64,000 bases of DNA from Aphrophora alni (GCA_963513935.1 OY740771.1:18583349-18647348); one strand, 5' to 3'. Counted from the stretch's first letter, positions 25,861-37,455 are shown. Notes: generated by a model from the sequence alone, not told the origin. Translations and numbers: made by a program.

Positions 25861-27329
25861 ATTTATTATTTATTTGGATGTATAATATTAGTTTGTTTTG
25901 TTATTTTTTACTAAATTTAGTACAAATATTGGTCTAGTTCTAAAATATCAGAACTAAATTATAATGAAGATTTTTTTTTTAAATCACTATAATGGTTGAA
26001 AATTTTGCCTAACTTTCACCAAACAATGTATAAATAAAAATTGTAAATAATAATATATTTTAGCAAAAATAATCACCTGATTTCACAAAGTTTGTTTTTA
26101 GTTTTAAATAAAGATTTATTTAAGAATGAGTAATTTGAGCATTTCAATAGCTTTATATAGGTTTAGTAGTGAGTGCTCTCATTTTATGTGAATGTGGTTC
26201 AAAGTTCAAAAACTCGATAAACCATCTAGCAGACTTAGGTCCAGATTATTCAGCCTTATATTGTCTTAATTTCTAAGATATAGGAAAATTTAGATTAAAA
26301 ACATTGAAAATTAATATTTTTAATTACAGTATTTATGATTCAGTGTTGAATAAGAGCTTTCAATTGTGACAGCCAGCTTTTGTATTTTTTTGGGATGTAT
26401 AAATAAAGAACAGGGGAATAAGTACAATATATATTAAATTGAAACTTACGCATATTTCAAATCGAAATATTTTTAAGTGTCCAAAAAGTCAATCATTACA
26501 AAATTTTTAATTTATTTAAATATTTTTTGTAGCATATAAACTCAAACACATTCACTTTTTAAGATTTAAAATTTGAACTATAGCTAAATATTATGAGTTT
26601 GATCATATTGGGGATTATTAAAAAATGTTCCTACATTTATTTCTACATCATACTCCTTAGATGATTTCGACAAAAATTTAATCAACCCGTGTAACTGTTA
26701 TTCCTGCACAAATTGTAAAATTTGGTGTCATTCAGACTACATGCTCTTCAGCTAATGCATTATAATAACGTTTCAGACATATTTTCACTCCCAACACAAG
26801 ATTTTGACTAAAATATAATCAATTTATGTAGTCAAAACAAAATTTCTACGCACAGTTTTAGTACAGTTGTGAAACAGATACATTATAAAAATTCCTTAAG
26901 TACCAACCAAAACTTAAGGTTAACTTTAAACTGCAGTATAAAAGGGGGAAAAAAACAAGTAAATTCCTATTTATATGTCACAAAGTAAAATAAGAATTCA
27001 GAAACTAGATTGAAGAATGAATAAAATTTTTTAAAATAGATTCACCTGTTTTATTTGATCCATTATTTAACAAATTTTGATATTATTTGTTTTATTAGAG
27101 TCATATAATTTGTACACCTCAGAATAAATCTTCAACTAAAAAGACAAATAATATTGATATTTTTTCAACTATATTAGACAGAAACTGAAGTTTCTTCTTT
27201 GACACTATGTGAGTTACAGTGTTCAGTCTTCATGTCACAAAGAAGTCACCCCTACCCCCTTGCAGCCCAAATTCATTCGTCTACAGACTTTGCCTAATTT
27301 TTTATCGCTTTATTGTGATCTTTGTTTAG
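25861..27329. other. Intron before exon 5, nothing recognised
   Basis: AT-rich. A family A-like fragment is possible around 26600-26900 but too diverged to support. Confidence 0.4.
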
Positions 27330-27416
27330 GAGACCTTGAAAACCCTAACCAACTCATCACCTGCTGAAGTTAAGTTGGAAACCTTACAGTTTGAGTTGGA
27401 ACAAAATAAGAAAATG
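27330..27416 (+). CDS. Coiled-coil gene, exon 5
   Basis: This 87-nt exon (29 codons) follows tttgtttag and ends ATG/gtaagc, phase 0. The peptide starts ETLKTLTNSSPAEVK and then reads LETLQFELEQNKKM. The SSPAE section is a likely helix break and the remainder has regular Leu spacing. A short 0.8-kb intron separates it from exon 6. Both splice sites match the consensus well. Confidence 0.86.
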
Positions 27417-27695
27417 GTAAGCAAGCGTAATTGTTATGTATTAACTTCTAAATTTAAATTAATTACTTTCTAAGTTATTTAAAAAAATTTAAAATAGTGT
27501 TTTTATTTGTTAGTTTTAGATAATATATACAATAATAGTTTTCTCTTATCATCATAGTCTGTTCAACATGTGCTACAGCTGTTTCATGATTCATCACATT
27601 GTCAAACACTGCACACAAAACACTTAATTTTGAAATATATAAAGTCTTTATTACTTTACACAAAACAATCACAAGTAAGACCTAATAAATCAATC

Positions 27696-27768
27696 AATAA
27701 AACACTTAAGTTCTGATATATTTCGTAAACACTGTTCACAAAATATATCAGAACTTAATTGTTTTATT
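27696..27768. repeat. Hairpin with about 30-bp arms
   Basis: aacacttaagttctgatata and its complement flank a 14-base centre (arms 27696-27727 and about 27738-27768). It sits directly beside repeat family B copy 2 and may be part of the same element. Confidence 0.75.
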
Positions 27769-27910
27769 GTGTGTTTTTCTATTTGTATACTACTAGGTAA
27801 TACCAAGGACCACTTTCCGAGGTGAGCCTGTGTCTTCATACAAAACCTCAACATAATGGGCTATCTGCCCTATTAAATTCTAACCTTTATTCACAAGTAA
27901 CAAATACTTT
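27755..27910 (+). repeat. Dispersed repeat family B, copy 2
   Basis: Counterpart of 12145-12290. It shares 'gtaatacca-agacca-tttcc-aggt-agcctgt' and the tail. Here it is preceded by a hairpin, while copy 1 has no obvious palindrome at the same side. Confidence 0.6.
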
Positions 27911-28227
27911 AGTACACAACATGGTCAAAGCACAGCAGTAAGAAAACTTTTGAACATGTTGAATGAGTTTAATCTGAATTTGGTTCCAATACTAACTTTC
28001 TATGGACCAATTATATTTTTTTTAGCCTTGCGAAGATTGAATGTAGAATTTTTTGTTAAAATTTGAATTGTCTTACCTTCCTACAATGAAAATTTAAATT
28101 GGTTATGTCTTAAAAAATTTAACATACTTGTTTTGGTATAAATCATAAAATCAAATGCCACCCTTAGCAATTTTTTTTCACTATAAATATAACAAGTTTT
28201 AAATATTCTTCAAATTTTGTTGGCCAG

Positions 28228-28332
28228 ATGTTCGAAATGGAAAGTCGGAACAGATCTGCAGAAGAACAAAATCAAAAACTAAAGCAGGATCTTGCCAAAG
28301 CTCAGGAGGAGCTCAGCAGAGGTAGATCACTG
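28228..28332 (+). CDS. Coiled-coil gene, exon 6
   Basis: This 105-nt exon (35 codons) has acceptor tggccag/ATG and donor CTG/gtaagt (perfect consensus). It begins MFEMESRNRSAEEQNQKL and runs on KQDLAKAQEELSRGRSL. It is strongly charged with heptad Leu positions, typical of a parallel coiled coil. The ATG at the first codon is internal, since the preceding acceptor and frame continuity show it is not a start. Confidence 0.88.
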
Positions 28333-28860
28333 GTAAGTTCCATCTTTTAAGAAAATTTTGGTTTTGTTTGGAACAATTCTTGGTTAGTTATATTTTTACA
28401 AAAAAAGTTATTACTAAACAAAAAAAAATCTTGTATAGATCGGCAACATTTAAGAAAATTTGTATTTATACAATAAGTTCTAAAGTATTTTTAAGTATTT
28501 TCATATAAAAAACATATATGGAATTTTGTTTATTTATTTTATAAAATAAGTGTGCAATTCTTCTAAATTAGGGTTATAATTTTTTATTTACTAGCTATCA
28601 CATAAGATACGAGTTACATCAAAATTTGTCAAAAAAATGTTGAATTTATGTCACATAATTAGAGGATCCTGGAACAAAGTGTCAATGTCAAATTTGAAAG
28701 CTCAACTTCAAATTTCATTAGTATTACAAGTTTATATATATAGTTATATATTTCTAATTTCTCTACTCCTAAAATAGTTTACACTTCTAAAATACTCTTA
28801 TGACCTGCCTTACATCAAACTTAAAAATTTGGAGTGTTTCAGACCACCTGTTGGATGACA

Positions 28861-29387
28861 TGTGACCGTCCCCACTTCTTTTGACCAGCTGAAAGCTCCG
28901 GCTGGCTGGAGACCGCATACACTTTAGCCGAATCTTGTCAGGATCGGCCAAGGAGTCGGGTTAGGACACTAATGAACGTACGCAACACAAGTTAAATTAA
29001 ATGTTCTCTTTATTTTAACGCCGAATTAGAAGAATACAGTAATAATTATAATTCATAAAAAAGACATAACGGCTAGATAAAAGGCCTTAATAGTGGCCGA
29101 AAAGCATACCGATTAATTTAGATAGCACGTGGCCGAATATGGACTAACATCGTCCCGTAGTGATCTGCCGTTCAACTTTCTTCTCGCGGCTCTCGGAACA
29201 GACTCTCTCCCGGCTCGCTGGTTCAAGCCCTCCACTCCTTGTCTCTCCCCCCCTTCTACGTAATCTTGCACTGCTCAACAAAATTGCAAGTGCTGATTGA
29301 TATTTTATTAATTAGAATCCCTTCCCATTACATCTTAATTTATACTTATTATAGTTTTTATTTGGTGGGCTCCTTGGCTGGGCCACA
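28861..29387 (-). mobile_element. Solo LTR, 527 bp, flanked by GACA target duplication
   Basis: It starts TGTGACCGTCCCC and ends CTGGGCCACA, so the ends are TGTG...CACA. GACA stands immediately on both sides (28857-28860 and 29388-29391), a 4-bp duplication as made by Ty3/gypsy-type integrases. On the minus strand a poly(A) signal AATAAA lies about 145 bases before the 3' end. The composition is clearly GC-richer than the intron. No internal genes remain, which is what LTR-LTR recombination leaves. The 80-codon + frame at 29239 inside it is not coding. Confidence 0.75.
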
Positions 29388-29596
29388 GACAATCACTTTT
29401 TACTCCCACCCCAAGTTCAAAAACTTAACATTTTTTGAAACACTTAATGTTAATCATGTAACAATTATAAACTTGATTTAAAAATTTCTCCACCATCACA
29501 ATACATAATTTTAAATTAAAATTATGTAGAATTATTATTTTTTTTATTTTAAATTTTTATCACTTTCTTTGCTTATTTACAAAATTATATTTTTAG

Positions 29597-29683
29597 CCAG
29601 CCTGGAAGAAAACTGTGGCGAATACATCAGAACATTTTAAGATAACTACACAGCAAAGCTCATATGCAGATATGGATCAAAGT
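29597..29683 (+). CDS. Coiled-coil gene, exon 7
   Basis: This 87-nt exon (29 codons) lies between tatatttttag/CCA and AGT/gtaagt. The peptide starts PAWKKTVANTSEHF and continues Ser/Thr/Gln-rich to ADMDQS. It is not obviously helical, so it is probably a linker between coiled-coil blocks. A second AG four bases inside the exon (ccag/CCT) would put a TAA in frame, so the upstream AG is the one used. The next intron (7.7 kb) contains the 139-bp satellite array. Confidence 0.75.
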
Positions 29684-30547
29684 GTAAGTGTAATATTTGT
29701 GTATTTATAATTTATTCAAAAGTGACATAAAAAGTACGAAACAACATATTATCGTTATAAATAAATATTGAGCTTGACTTGTGAGATAATATTAGATAGA
29801 AAAATAACTCAAACTCAAGATTTCATAAAAATTACGTTTACTTAATTAAACACGTTTTAACGACAGTCATATTAATAACGAGAAAGTTTAATAAATTTAG
29901 ATCTCATTTGAATTTATATTTATTTATTGATTTTTTCATTTGAATTCTATTTGACTTTATTAATTTTAAGTTTATGATAAATAATAAATGAGAAAGATAT
30001 CTTGTTGAATTTTCATTATAATTAATTATTTACAGTGATACATTATTTCAATTTCTCAGGTTATTAAATGGAAACTTTCTATTTGAAATAACTTGTATTA
30101 TTTTGATCAATTTTGAGTTAAATTAAATTGACTCTAGCTATCACATAAAAAGTAGAGATAAAATTAAAACAATAAGGTAAAGAATTTCTCAAATTTTGAA
30201 CAGTCTTTGATTTTTAGAACCTTACGTCGATTTATTTAAAACTATTATTATATCTTGTTTTAGTTATATCTAAGTAAAATAAATATAACCTATGAAAATT
30301 AGTAATAGGTTCATGAAAATCATAAACATGTAAAGAAATTTTTTTTAAACTTTATGATTGAAATTAAGGCGAAGATCTAACAAACCTTTTGCTAAGATAT
30401 AAATTTAAGTTCAAACAATTCAATGTGTGTCATCATGGTATTTACCCAGCCCCAATATGTAATGTAATAAAGCAGATCCTCTAAATTATTTAATGCTCAA
30501 AAGTTGGTTTCTTGGTCCTTGTAGAAAATGTTTATTGTATTGGTAAA
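29684..30547. other. Intron after exon 7, nothing recognised
   Basis: AT-rich sequence without frames or visible repeat borders. Confidence 0.5.
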
Positions 30548-31075
30548 TCAAAATATCTTATCCAGTAGGGTAAGTTTGTTTAAAACAGTTAGTTACACAG
30601 ATTTTCTGAATTTCGTAATAATTGTGTATATATATCACTGCTTTCTTGACATCAAATAAGTCGGTGTAGAGTATATTAAAAAAGTTTCCACTTGTTTTGA
30701 TAATATCAGTGTCTCGGGCCCTGTTGGACCTTGAAGGTGTATATGAAGGATCCTTCACTTGATATGCACATGTTGGTGACTCAGCCCTGTCGAATCCCGT
30801 AACTATACAAATATCACATTTTCTTCAAAGATCAAAGTTCTAAATTACATTTTTTATTCACTTTTTTATCGCAGAGAGCTCAGGTTGGTACCATTACATG
30901 CAAATTTTTATCTATTTTAGTGTGTTATAAGTTGAATAAACATGCAAGATAAAAACAAAAACCTGTTTTTAAATTAGCATACTTTTGAAATTTAGTTAGA
31001 TTTTTCTGAATTTCAGTAGGTTCTATAAGAACACATTGTCCCCTGCACCAAATTTCATGTTCTTATCTTAATTTA
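30548..31075 (+). repeat. Dispersed repeat family D, copy 1
   Basis: It matches 38555-39045 over its full length in the same orientation: 'ccttcttgacatca', 'atcagtgtct-gg-cc', 'attggtgactc-g-cct', 'ttggtaccattacatgca', 'ttttagtg-gttataagttgaata' and 'ttttctg-atttca-tagg'. Non-coding. The two copies lie in the introns on either side of exons 8 and 9. Confidence 0.75.
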
Positions 31076-31483
31076 TGTGGTCGTTATTTATAACATACTC
31101 TTTTTTTTTATTTAGTGATTGATCTTTGAAAACTCCACGTTTGTGGCGCTATTTATAACATTAATATATGAATGCATATTAGAGATTATTGATTATTTAT
31201 ATTTGTTTTCAATCTATACAAGTCTTTTCGCTTATTTAAAATCATGTTAAACTTTGATGTGGTAATTTATTACAATAAATAAATGAAATGGAAAACTACA
31301 AAATTACAAAATAGAAAATTGTTTTGTTTAATTAATTAAAATAAAATTGAAATTCACAGACAAAAAAATCACAAACATTAAAATTAAAAATTAGACTAAT
31401 AAAATGTGTTAACATACTTTACATCCTTAACACTTTACTTTAACATGTGTCTACATTTATTTGTACATCCTTATTTGAAGAGA

Positions 31484-31519
31484 CTATCGATTTCAGAGAT
31501 CATGCCTCCATTATCAATA
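31484..31519 (-). ncRNA. Hammerhead-like motif, outer left arm
   Basis: Minus strand: TGATAA, then TGGAG-gcatgat-CTCTG as stem II, GAAA, TCGA, TA, GTC. The core is degenerate (CUGAUGA reads as TTGATAA) and stem II has one changed base relative to the right-arm copy. Confidence 0.35.
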
Positions 31520-31686
31520 CAATTACAAACGTTTATACAGTTATTCACATAGTCACAATTAAAAATAAACAGAACACAAAACACTTAAATAACGTAATGC
31601 ATTTATTTATAACCTAAATGCTTATAATGCATTTGTGTTATTTGTGTGAGTTTACTGTGATATATTTCATTTAAGTGTTGAGTCCT

Positions 31687-31735
31687 GCACCTGATTAAGC
31701 CGACCGAGATCAGTGAAACAGCGCTGTAGTGTTTC
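31687..31735 (+). ncRNA. Hammerhead-like motif in the palindrome loop
   Basis: GCAC as stem I strand, CTGATTA (core CUGAUGA with G8 changed to T), stem II GCCGA with TCAGT partner across CCGAGA, GAAA, palindrome CAGCGCTG as stem III, TA, then GTGT pairing to stem I. The order and spacing fit a type I hammerhead. The changed G8 would be expected to inactivate it. Confidence 0.5.
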
Positions 31736-32021
31736 ACATGAATTATGAATTGCTTTGATTACAACAAGGTAAAAAATTTATTTATTTAATTATTAAATAA
31801 CTTAACACGTTACAATAAATTAGTAAATATAGTCCATTGTTAACCAACAGATATAACCCGACTGAAAGAAATAGGAAAATTATGTTCATTCAGGTTATAT
31901 CAGTTGGCCAACAATGGACTATATTTACTAATTTATCGTAACGTTTTAAGTTATTTAAATGTTTTGTGTTATGTTGTTTTTAATTGTGACTATGTGAATA
32001 ACTGTATAAACTTTTGTAATC

Positions 32022-32060
32022 GACTTGATAATGGAGGCATGATCTCCGAAATCGATAGTC
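32022..32060 (+). ncRNA. Hammerhead-like motif, outer right arm
   Basis: GAC, TTGATAA, stem II GGAG/CTCC around gcatgat, GAAA, TCGA, TA, GTC (GAC and GTC pair as stem I). Two core bases differ from the functional consensus. Confidence 0.4.
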
Positions 32061-32139
32061 CCTTCAAATAAGGATGTACAAAGGGTTGTAGACGGAATTA
32101 AGGTATGTTAACAAATTTTATTAGTCTATATAACAGTTC

Positions 32140-32589
32140 TTGGAGGCAACATATATAATGTATAAATTCAAAATTATATTGAGAAATCATTTTATTTATA
32201 TATATATATATATATTTTCATTTATTCGTATTATAGATAATAAATCAAAATTAGAACACGCTTTACCTATTTATAGAAAACTTGAGATTCTACCTATAAA
32301 GAATTTGTATATTTATAAGGTATTAAAAGTTTATTATAATAAGAGTAACAAACAAAGAGAAGATATTCGAAATCCTACTGTAATCCTTAGAAATAGATTG
32401 AATGCGTATGTTCCAAGACCTAGACTTACTTTATATAAAAGGTTTTTCACCTATCTTGCTCCGAAATTTTATAATTACTTGCCATGTCAAATTAAAATTG
32501 TTAAAAAGTTAAGTAAATTCTTAAGAGTGTTAAAAACATATCTTCTGTTTCATGATAATATTTCTATGTTTTATGACTGTTTAGAATAA
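32140..32589 (+). pseudogene. Non-LTR retrotransposon, C-terminal end of ORF2
   Basis: This is an open frame of 149 codons. From FIRIIDNKSKLEHALPIY onward the peptide matches the region after the reverse transcriptase palm in Jockey/CR1-type elements (R-I-I-x-N, then P-x-x-x-x-L-x-I-L-x-I-x-x-L-Y, and later YLAPKFYNYLP). The first 28 codons, including an IYIYIYI run from an AT microsatellite, are not part of the homology. All catalytic RT motifs are missing, so this is a 5'-truncated copy, but the remaining frame is intact to its stop, suggesting a fairly recent insertion. Confidence 0.75.
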
Positions 32590-33028
32590 GATATGACTTA
32601 TAAGGAATATTTTTTGTGTTGTTTTATTGTTAGGTTTAAGAATAGCCTACTTAATTGTTTAGGGTAGGATTTTTTTTTTTGTTTTTTTTGTGTTAACTAA
32701 GATATATATTTTCTATTTTGGCATAATTAATATTATTTATATATTAAAAAATAAAATAAAATTGTTTGTCCTGTATAAATAATAAGTAGCCTTTGTCTTT
32801 TGTTGTTTCTTCCATGTTGAGAGATGTAATTTTAACAAAGTTCGGTGAATCATCAAATGTAACCGATCAGCCGCCACCTTTATCTCTAGCTCTTGTCATA
32901 GATTGTAAGTTTCATGTGTATCACCCCAAACAGGTTTTTTTATAAACCTCGGGGTCAGACTTTATTAGTCTTAAGTTTGTTAAGTGTGTAATCTGAACAT
33001 GTATATATATGACTAATAAAGATATTTC

Positions 33029-33033
<5 letters not shown>
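32590..33033 (+). mobile_element. 3' UTR and 3' end of the non-LTR element
   Basis: It follows the stop of the ORF2 fragment and ends in ctaataaagatatttcattt, the sort of terminus that such elements carry, directly followed by an AT dinucleotide run at 33034-33071 that may have grown from the 3' tail. Confidence 0.6.

Positions 33034-33071
<38 letters not shown>
33034..33071 (+). repeat. (AT)n microsatellite
   Basis: About 19 AT units directly at the 3' end of the non-LTR fragment. Confidence 0.95.
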
Positions 33072-33073
<2 letters not shown>

Positions 33074-33483
33074 TAAAAGAATGATTAGTTTCATTAGAAT
33101 CTCATTTATCGTTCTTGAGATAAAAATATTATTGTGTTTAGGCTCACTGAATTATAACAATTGTTTTTAAACATACTATTATCTAAAGACCACAAGTCTT
33201 GTCTCGGGGTGGGTTGGTTGCAGCTCTTCCCAAGTAGGTATTAACAAAGAACAAGATCATGAAATTAATTAATTAATTGTCATGATTAGGTCCCCAAAAA
33301 AATTAATTTAAAAACAGCATATGTTATATTAAAAATCTGAGAATCTAGATTAAATTAATTTCTCTATGTGGTTAAAAATCACATAGTTGAATAAGTGCAA
33401 TGTTTATAAATGTATGTGATTTACAATAACAATTTTAAATATATTTTGACATTCTGTGAGTATTCATGCTACAACAATTTTTT

Positions 33484-36400
33484 CTCCTGTAATCAATTTC
33501 CTTTTTCCTTTGTTTCATACCATTGTGTTTTTGCGTTCCTAATACCCTTGTATCAATTCCATCCCTGCATTCTTTTGATTTAAAATTCAGTCAATTTAAT
33601 CAATATAAATTGATCTAGTTGATGCTCCTCCTGCAATCAATGTTTCCTTTCTTTCATACCATTGTAGTTTTGCGTTCCTAATACCCTTGTATCAATTCCA
33701 TCCCTGCATTCTTATAATTTAAAATTCAGTCAATTTAATCAATATAAATTGATCCAATTGATGCTCCTCTTGCAATCAATGTTTCCTTTCTTTCATACCA
33801 TTATAGTTTTGCGTTCCTAATACCCTTGTATCAATTTCATCCCTGCATTCTTTTAATTTAAAATTCAGTCAATTTAATCAATATAAATTGATCCAATTGA
33901 TGCTCCTCTTGCAATCAATGTTTCCTTTCTTTCATACCATTGTGGTTTAGCGTTCCTAATACCCTTGTATCAATTTCATCCCTGCATTCTTTTAATTTAA
34001 AATTCAGTCAATTTAATCAATATAAATTGATTCAGTTGATGCTCCTCTTGCAATCAATGTTTCCTTTCTTTCATACCATTGTGGTTTTGCGTTCCTAATA
34101 CCCTTGTATCAATTCCATCCCTGCATTCTTTTAATTTAAAATTCAGTCAATTTAATCAATATAAATTGATCCAGTTGATGCTCCTCTTGCAATCAATGTT
34201 TCCTTTCTTTCATACCATTGTGGTTTTGCGTTCCTAATACCCTTGTATCAATTCCATCCCTGCATTCTTTTAATTTAAAATTCAGTCAATTTAATCAATA
34301 TAAATTGATCCAGTTGATGCTCCTCTTGCAATCAATGTTTCCTTTCTTTCATACCATTGTGGTTTTGCGTTCCTAATACCCTTGTATCAATTCCATCCCT
34401 GCATTCTTTTAATTTAAAATTCAGTCAATTTAATCAATATAAATTGATCCAGTTGATGCTCCTCTTGCAATCAATGTTTCCTTTCTTTCATACCATTGTG
34501 GTTTTGCGTTCCTAATACCCTTGTATCAATTTCATCCCTGCATTCTTTTGATTTAAAATTCAGTCAATTTAATCAATATAAATTGATCCAGTTGATGCTC
34601 CTCTTGCAATCAATGTTTCCTTTCTTTCATACCATTGTGGTTTTGCGTTCCTAATACCCTTGTATCAATTCCATCCCTGCATTCTTTTAATTTAAAATTC
34701 AGTCAATTTAATCAATATAAATTGATCCAGTTGATGCTCCTCTTGCAATCAATGTTTCCTTTCTTTCATACCATTGTGGTTTTGCGTTCCTAATACCCTT
34801 GAATCAATTTCATCCCTGCATTCTTTTAATTTAAAATTCAGTCAATTTAATCAATATAAATTGATCCAATTGATGCTCCTCTTGCAATCAATGTTTCCTT
34901 TCTTTCATACCATTATAGTTTTGCGTTCCTAATACCCTTGTATCAATTCCATCCCTGCATTCTTTTAATTTAAAATTCAGTCAATTTAATCAATATAAAT
35001 TGATCCAGTTGATGCTCCTCTTGCAATCAATGTTTCCTTTCTTTCATACCATTGTGGTTTTGCGTTCCTAATACCCTTGTATCAATTTCATCCCTGCATT
35101 CTTTTAATTTAAAATTCAGTCAATTTAATCAATATAAATTGATCCAATTGATGCTCCTCTTGCAATCAATGTTTCCTTTCTTTCATACCATTATAGTTTT
35201 GCGTTCCTAATACCCTTGTATCAATTTCATCCCTGCATTCTTTTAATTTAAAATTCAGTCAATTTAATCAATATAAATTGATCCAGTTGATGCTCCTCTT
35301 GCAATCAATGTTTCCTTTCTTTCATACCATTGTGGTTTTGCGTTCCTAATACCCTTGTATCAATTTCATCCCTGCATTCTTTTAATTTAAAATTCAGTCA
35401 ATTTAATCAATATAAATTGATCCAGTTGATGCTCCTCTTGCAATCAATGTTTCCTTTCTTTCATACCATTGTGGTTTTGCGTTCCTAATACCCTTGTATC
35501 AATTTCATCCCTGCATTCTTTTAATTTAAAATTCAGTCAATTTAATCAATATAAGTTGATCCAATTGATGCTCCTCTTGCAATCAATGTTTCCTTTCTTT
35601 CATACCATTATAGTTTTGCGTTCCTAATACCCTTGTATCAATTTCATCCCTGCATTCTTTTAATTTAAAATTCAGTCAATTTAATCAATATAAATTGATC
35701 CAGTTGATGCTCCTCTTGCAATCAATGTTTCCTTTCTTTCATACCATTGTGGTTTTGCGTTCCTAATACCCTTGTATCAATTTCATCCCTGCATTCTTTT
35801 AATTTAAAATTCAGTCAATTTAATCAATATAAATTGATCCAGTTGATGCTCCTCTTGCAATCAATGTTTCCTTTCTTTCATACCATTATAGTTTTGCGTT
35901 CCTAATACCCTTGTATCAATTTCATCCCTGCATTCTTTTAATTTAAAATTCAGTCAATTTAATCAATATAAATTGATCCAGTTGATGCTCCTCTTGCAAT
36001 CAATGTTTCCTTTCTTTCATACCATTGTGGTTTTGCGTTCCTAATACCCTTGTATCAATTTCATCCCTGCATTCTTTTAATTTAAAATTCAGTCAATTTA
36101 ATCAATATAAATTGATCCAGTTGATGCTCCTCTTGCAATCAATGTTTCCTTTCTTTCATACCATTGTGGTTTTGCGTTCCTAATACCCTTGTATCAATTT
36201 CATCCCTGCATTCTTTTAATTTAAAATTCAGTCAATTTAATCAATATAAATTGATCCAGTTGATGCTCCTCTTGCAATCAATGTTTCCTTTCTTTCATAC
36301 CATTGTGGTTTTGCGTTCCTAATACCCTTGTATCAATTTCATCCCTGCATTCTTTTAATTTAAAATTCAGTCAATTTAATCAATATAAATTGATCCAGTT

Positions 36401-37379
36401 GATGCTCCTCTTGCAATCAATGTTTCCTTTCTTTCATACCATTGTGGTTTTGCGTTCCTAATACCCTTGTATCAATTTCATCCCTGCATTCTTTTAATTT
36501 AAAATTCAGTCAATTTAATCAATATAAATTGATTCAGTTGATGCTCCTCTTGCAATCAATGTTTCCTTTCTTTCATACCATTGTGGTTTTGCGTTCCTAA
36601 TACCCTTGTATCAATTCCATCCCGGCATTCTTTTGATTTAAAATTCAGTCAATTTAATCAATATAAATTGATTCAGTTGATGCTCCTCTTGCAATCAATG
36701 TTTCCTTTCTTTCATACCATTGTGTTTTTGCGTTCCTAATACCCTTGTATCAATTTCATCCCTGCATTCTTTTAATTTAAAATTCAGTCAATTTAATCAA
36801 TATAAATTGATTCAGTTGATGCTCCTCTTGCAATCAATGTTTCCTTTCTTTCATACCATTGTGGTTTTGCGTTCCTAATACCCTTGTATCAATTCCATCC
36901 CGGCATTCTTTTGATTTAAAATTCAGTCAATTTAATCAATATAAATTGATTCAGTTGATGCTCCTCTTGCAATCAATGTTTCCTTTCTTTCATACCATTG
37001 TGGTTTTGCGTTCCTAATACCCTTGTATCAATTCCATCCCGGCATTCTTTTGATTTAAAATTCAGTCAATTTAATCAATATAAATTGATCCAGTTGATGC
37101 TCCTCTTGCAATCAATGTTTCCTTTCTTTCATACCATTGTGGTTTTGCGTTCCTAATACCCTTGTATCAATTCCATCCCGGCATTCTTTTGATTTAAAAT
37201 TCAGTCAATTTAATCAATATAAATTGATCCAGTTGATGCTCCTCTTGCAATCAATGTTTCCTTTCTTTCATACCATTGTGGTTTTGCGTTCCTAATACCC
37301 TTGTATCAATTCCATCCCGGCATTCTTTTGATTTAAAATTCAGTCAATTTAATCAATGTAAATTGATCCAGTTGATGCT
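33484..37379 (+). repeat. Tandem array, 139-bp unit, 28 copies
   Basis: GATGCT recurs exactly every 139 bases from 33621 to 37374 (27 full periods), with a diverged first copy from about 33484. Units are nearly identical, differing at a few fixed positions: gtgg/atag after 'ccatt', ttcc/tttc before 'catccc', t/g in 'ccctgc', a/g in 'tttta/gattt', and cc/tc plus g/a in 'gatccag'. Each unit holds gatccag/TTGATGCT, the same as the acceptor and start of exon 8, at its border. In 5 of 28 junctions the AG is changed to AA. No open frame: reading on from TTG meets TAA after 20 codons. Confidence 0.97.
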
Positions 37380-37455
37380 GAAAGAGAATCCAATGACTCA
37401 AGAATATGAAGATCTTATGGGACTCACCTGCAACCTGCAATCAAGGGACAAACTG
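37372..37455 (+). CDS. Coiled-coil gene, exon 8, abutting the 139-bp array
   Basis: This 84-nt exon (28 codons) has acceptor gatccag/TTG and donor CTG/gttagt, phase 0. It encodes LMLKENPMTQEYEDLMG and then LTCNLQSRDKL. The acceptor and first eight coding bases (TTGATGCT) are the last piece of the tandem array. Upstream array copies have the same acceptor and the same start, but then diverge to CCTC instead of the exon's GAAAG. The acceptor lacks a pyrimidine tract (the 30 bases before it are mostly A/T). The alternative AG at 37341-37343 would place TAA in frame within three codons, so it is not used. Confidence 0.82.

Larger units (their letters stand above)
31391..32130. mobile_element. Nested palindrome with hammerhead-like motifs
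   Basis: Outer arms are 31391-31597 and 31949-32130 (inverted, most bases equal). Inside is a second hairpin with arms 31790-31858 and 31893-31961 and a 34-base loop. Each outer arm carries a ribozyme-like block (TGATAA, stem GGAG/CTCC, GAAA, TCGA, TA, GTC), and a third, different one lies in the loop at 31687-31735. Inverted copies of pseudo-LTR-like ends are common for Penelope-like elements, which is the best guess for origin. No protein part is seen here. Confidence 0.6.

Noticed and set aside
33484..37379. CRISPR-like array
   Set aside because: The whole 139-bp unit is repeated without unique spacers and the sequence is eukaryotic; it is a satellite.
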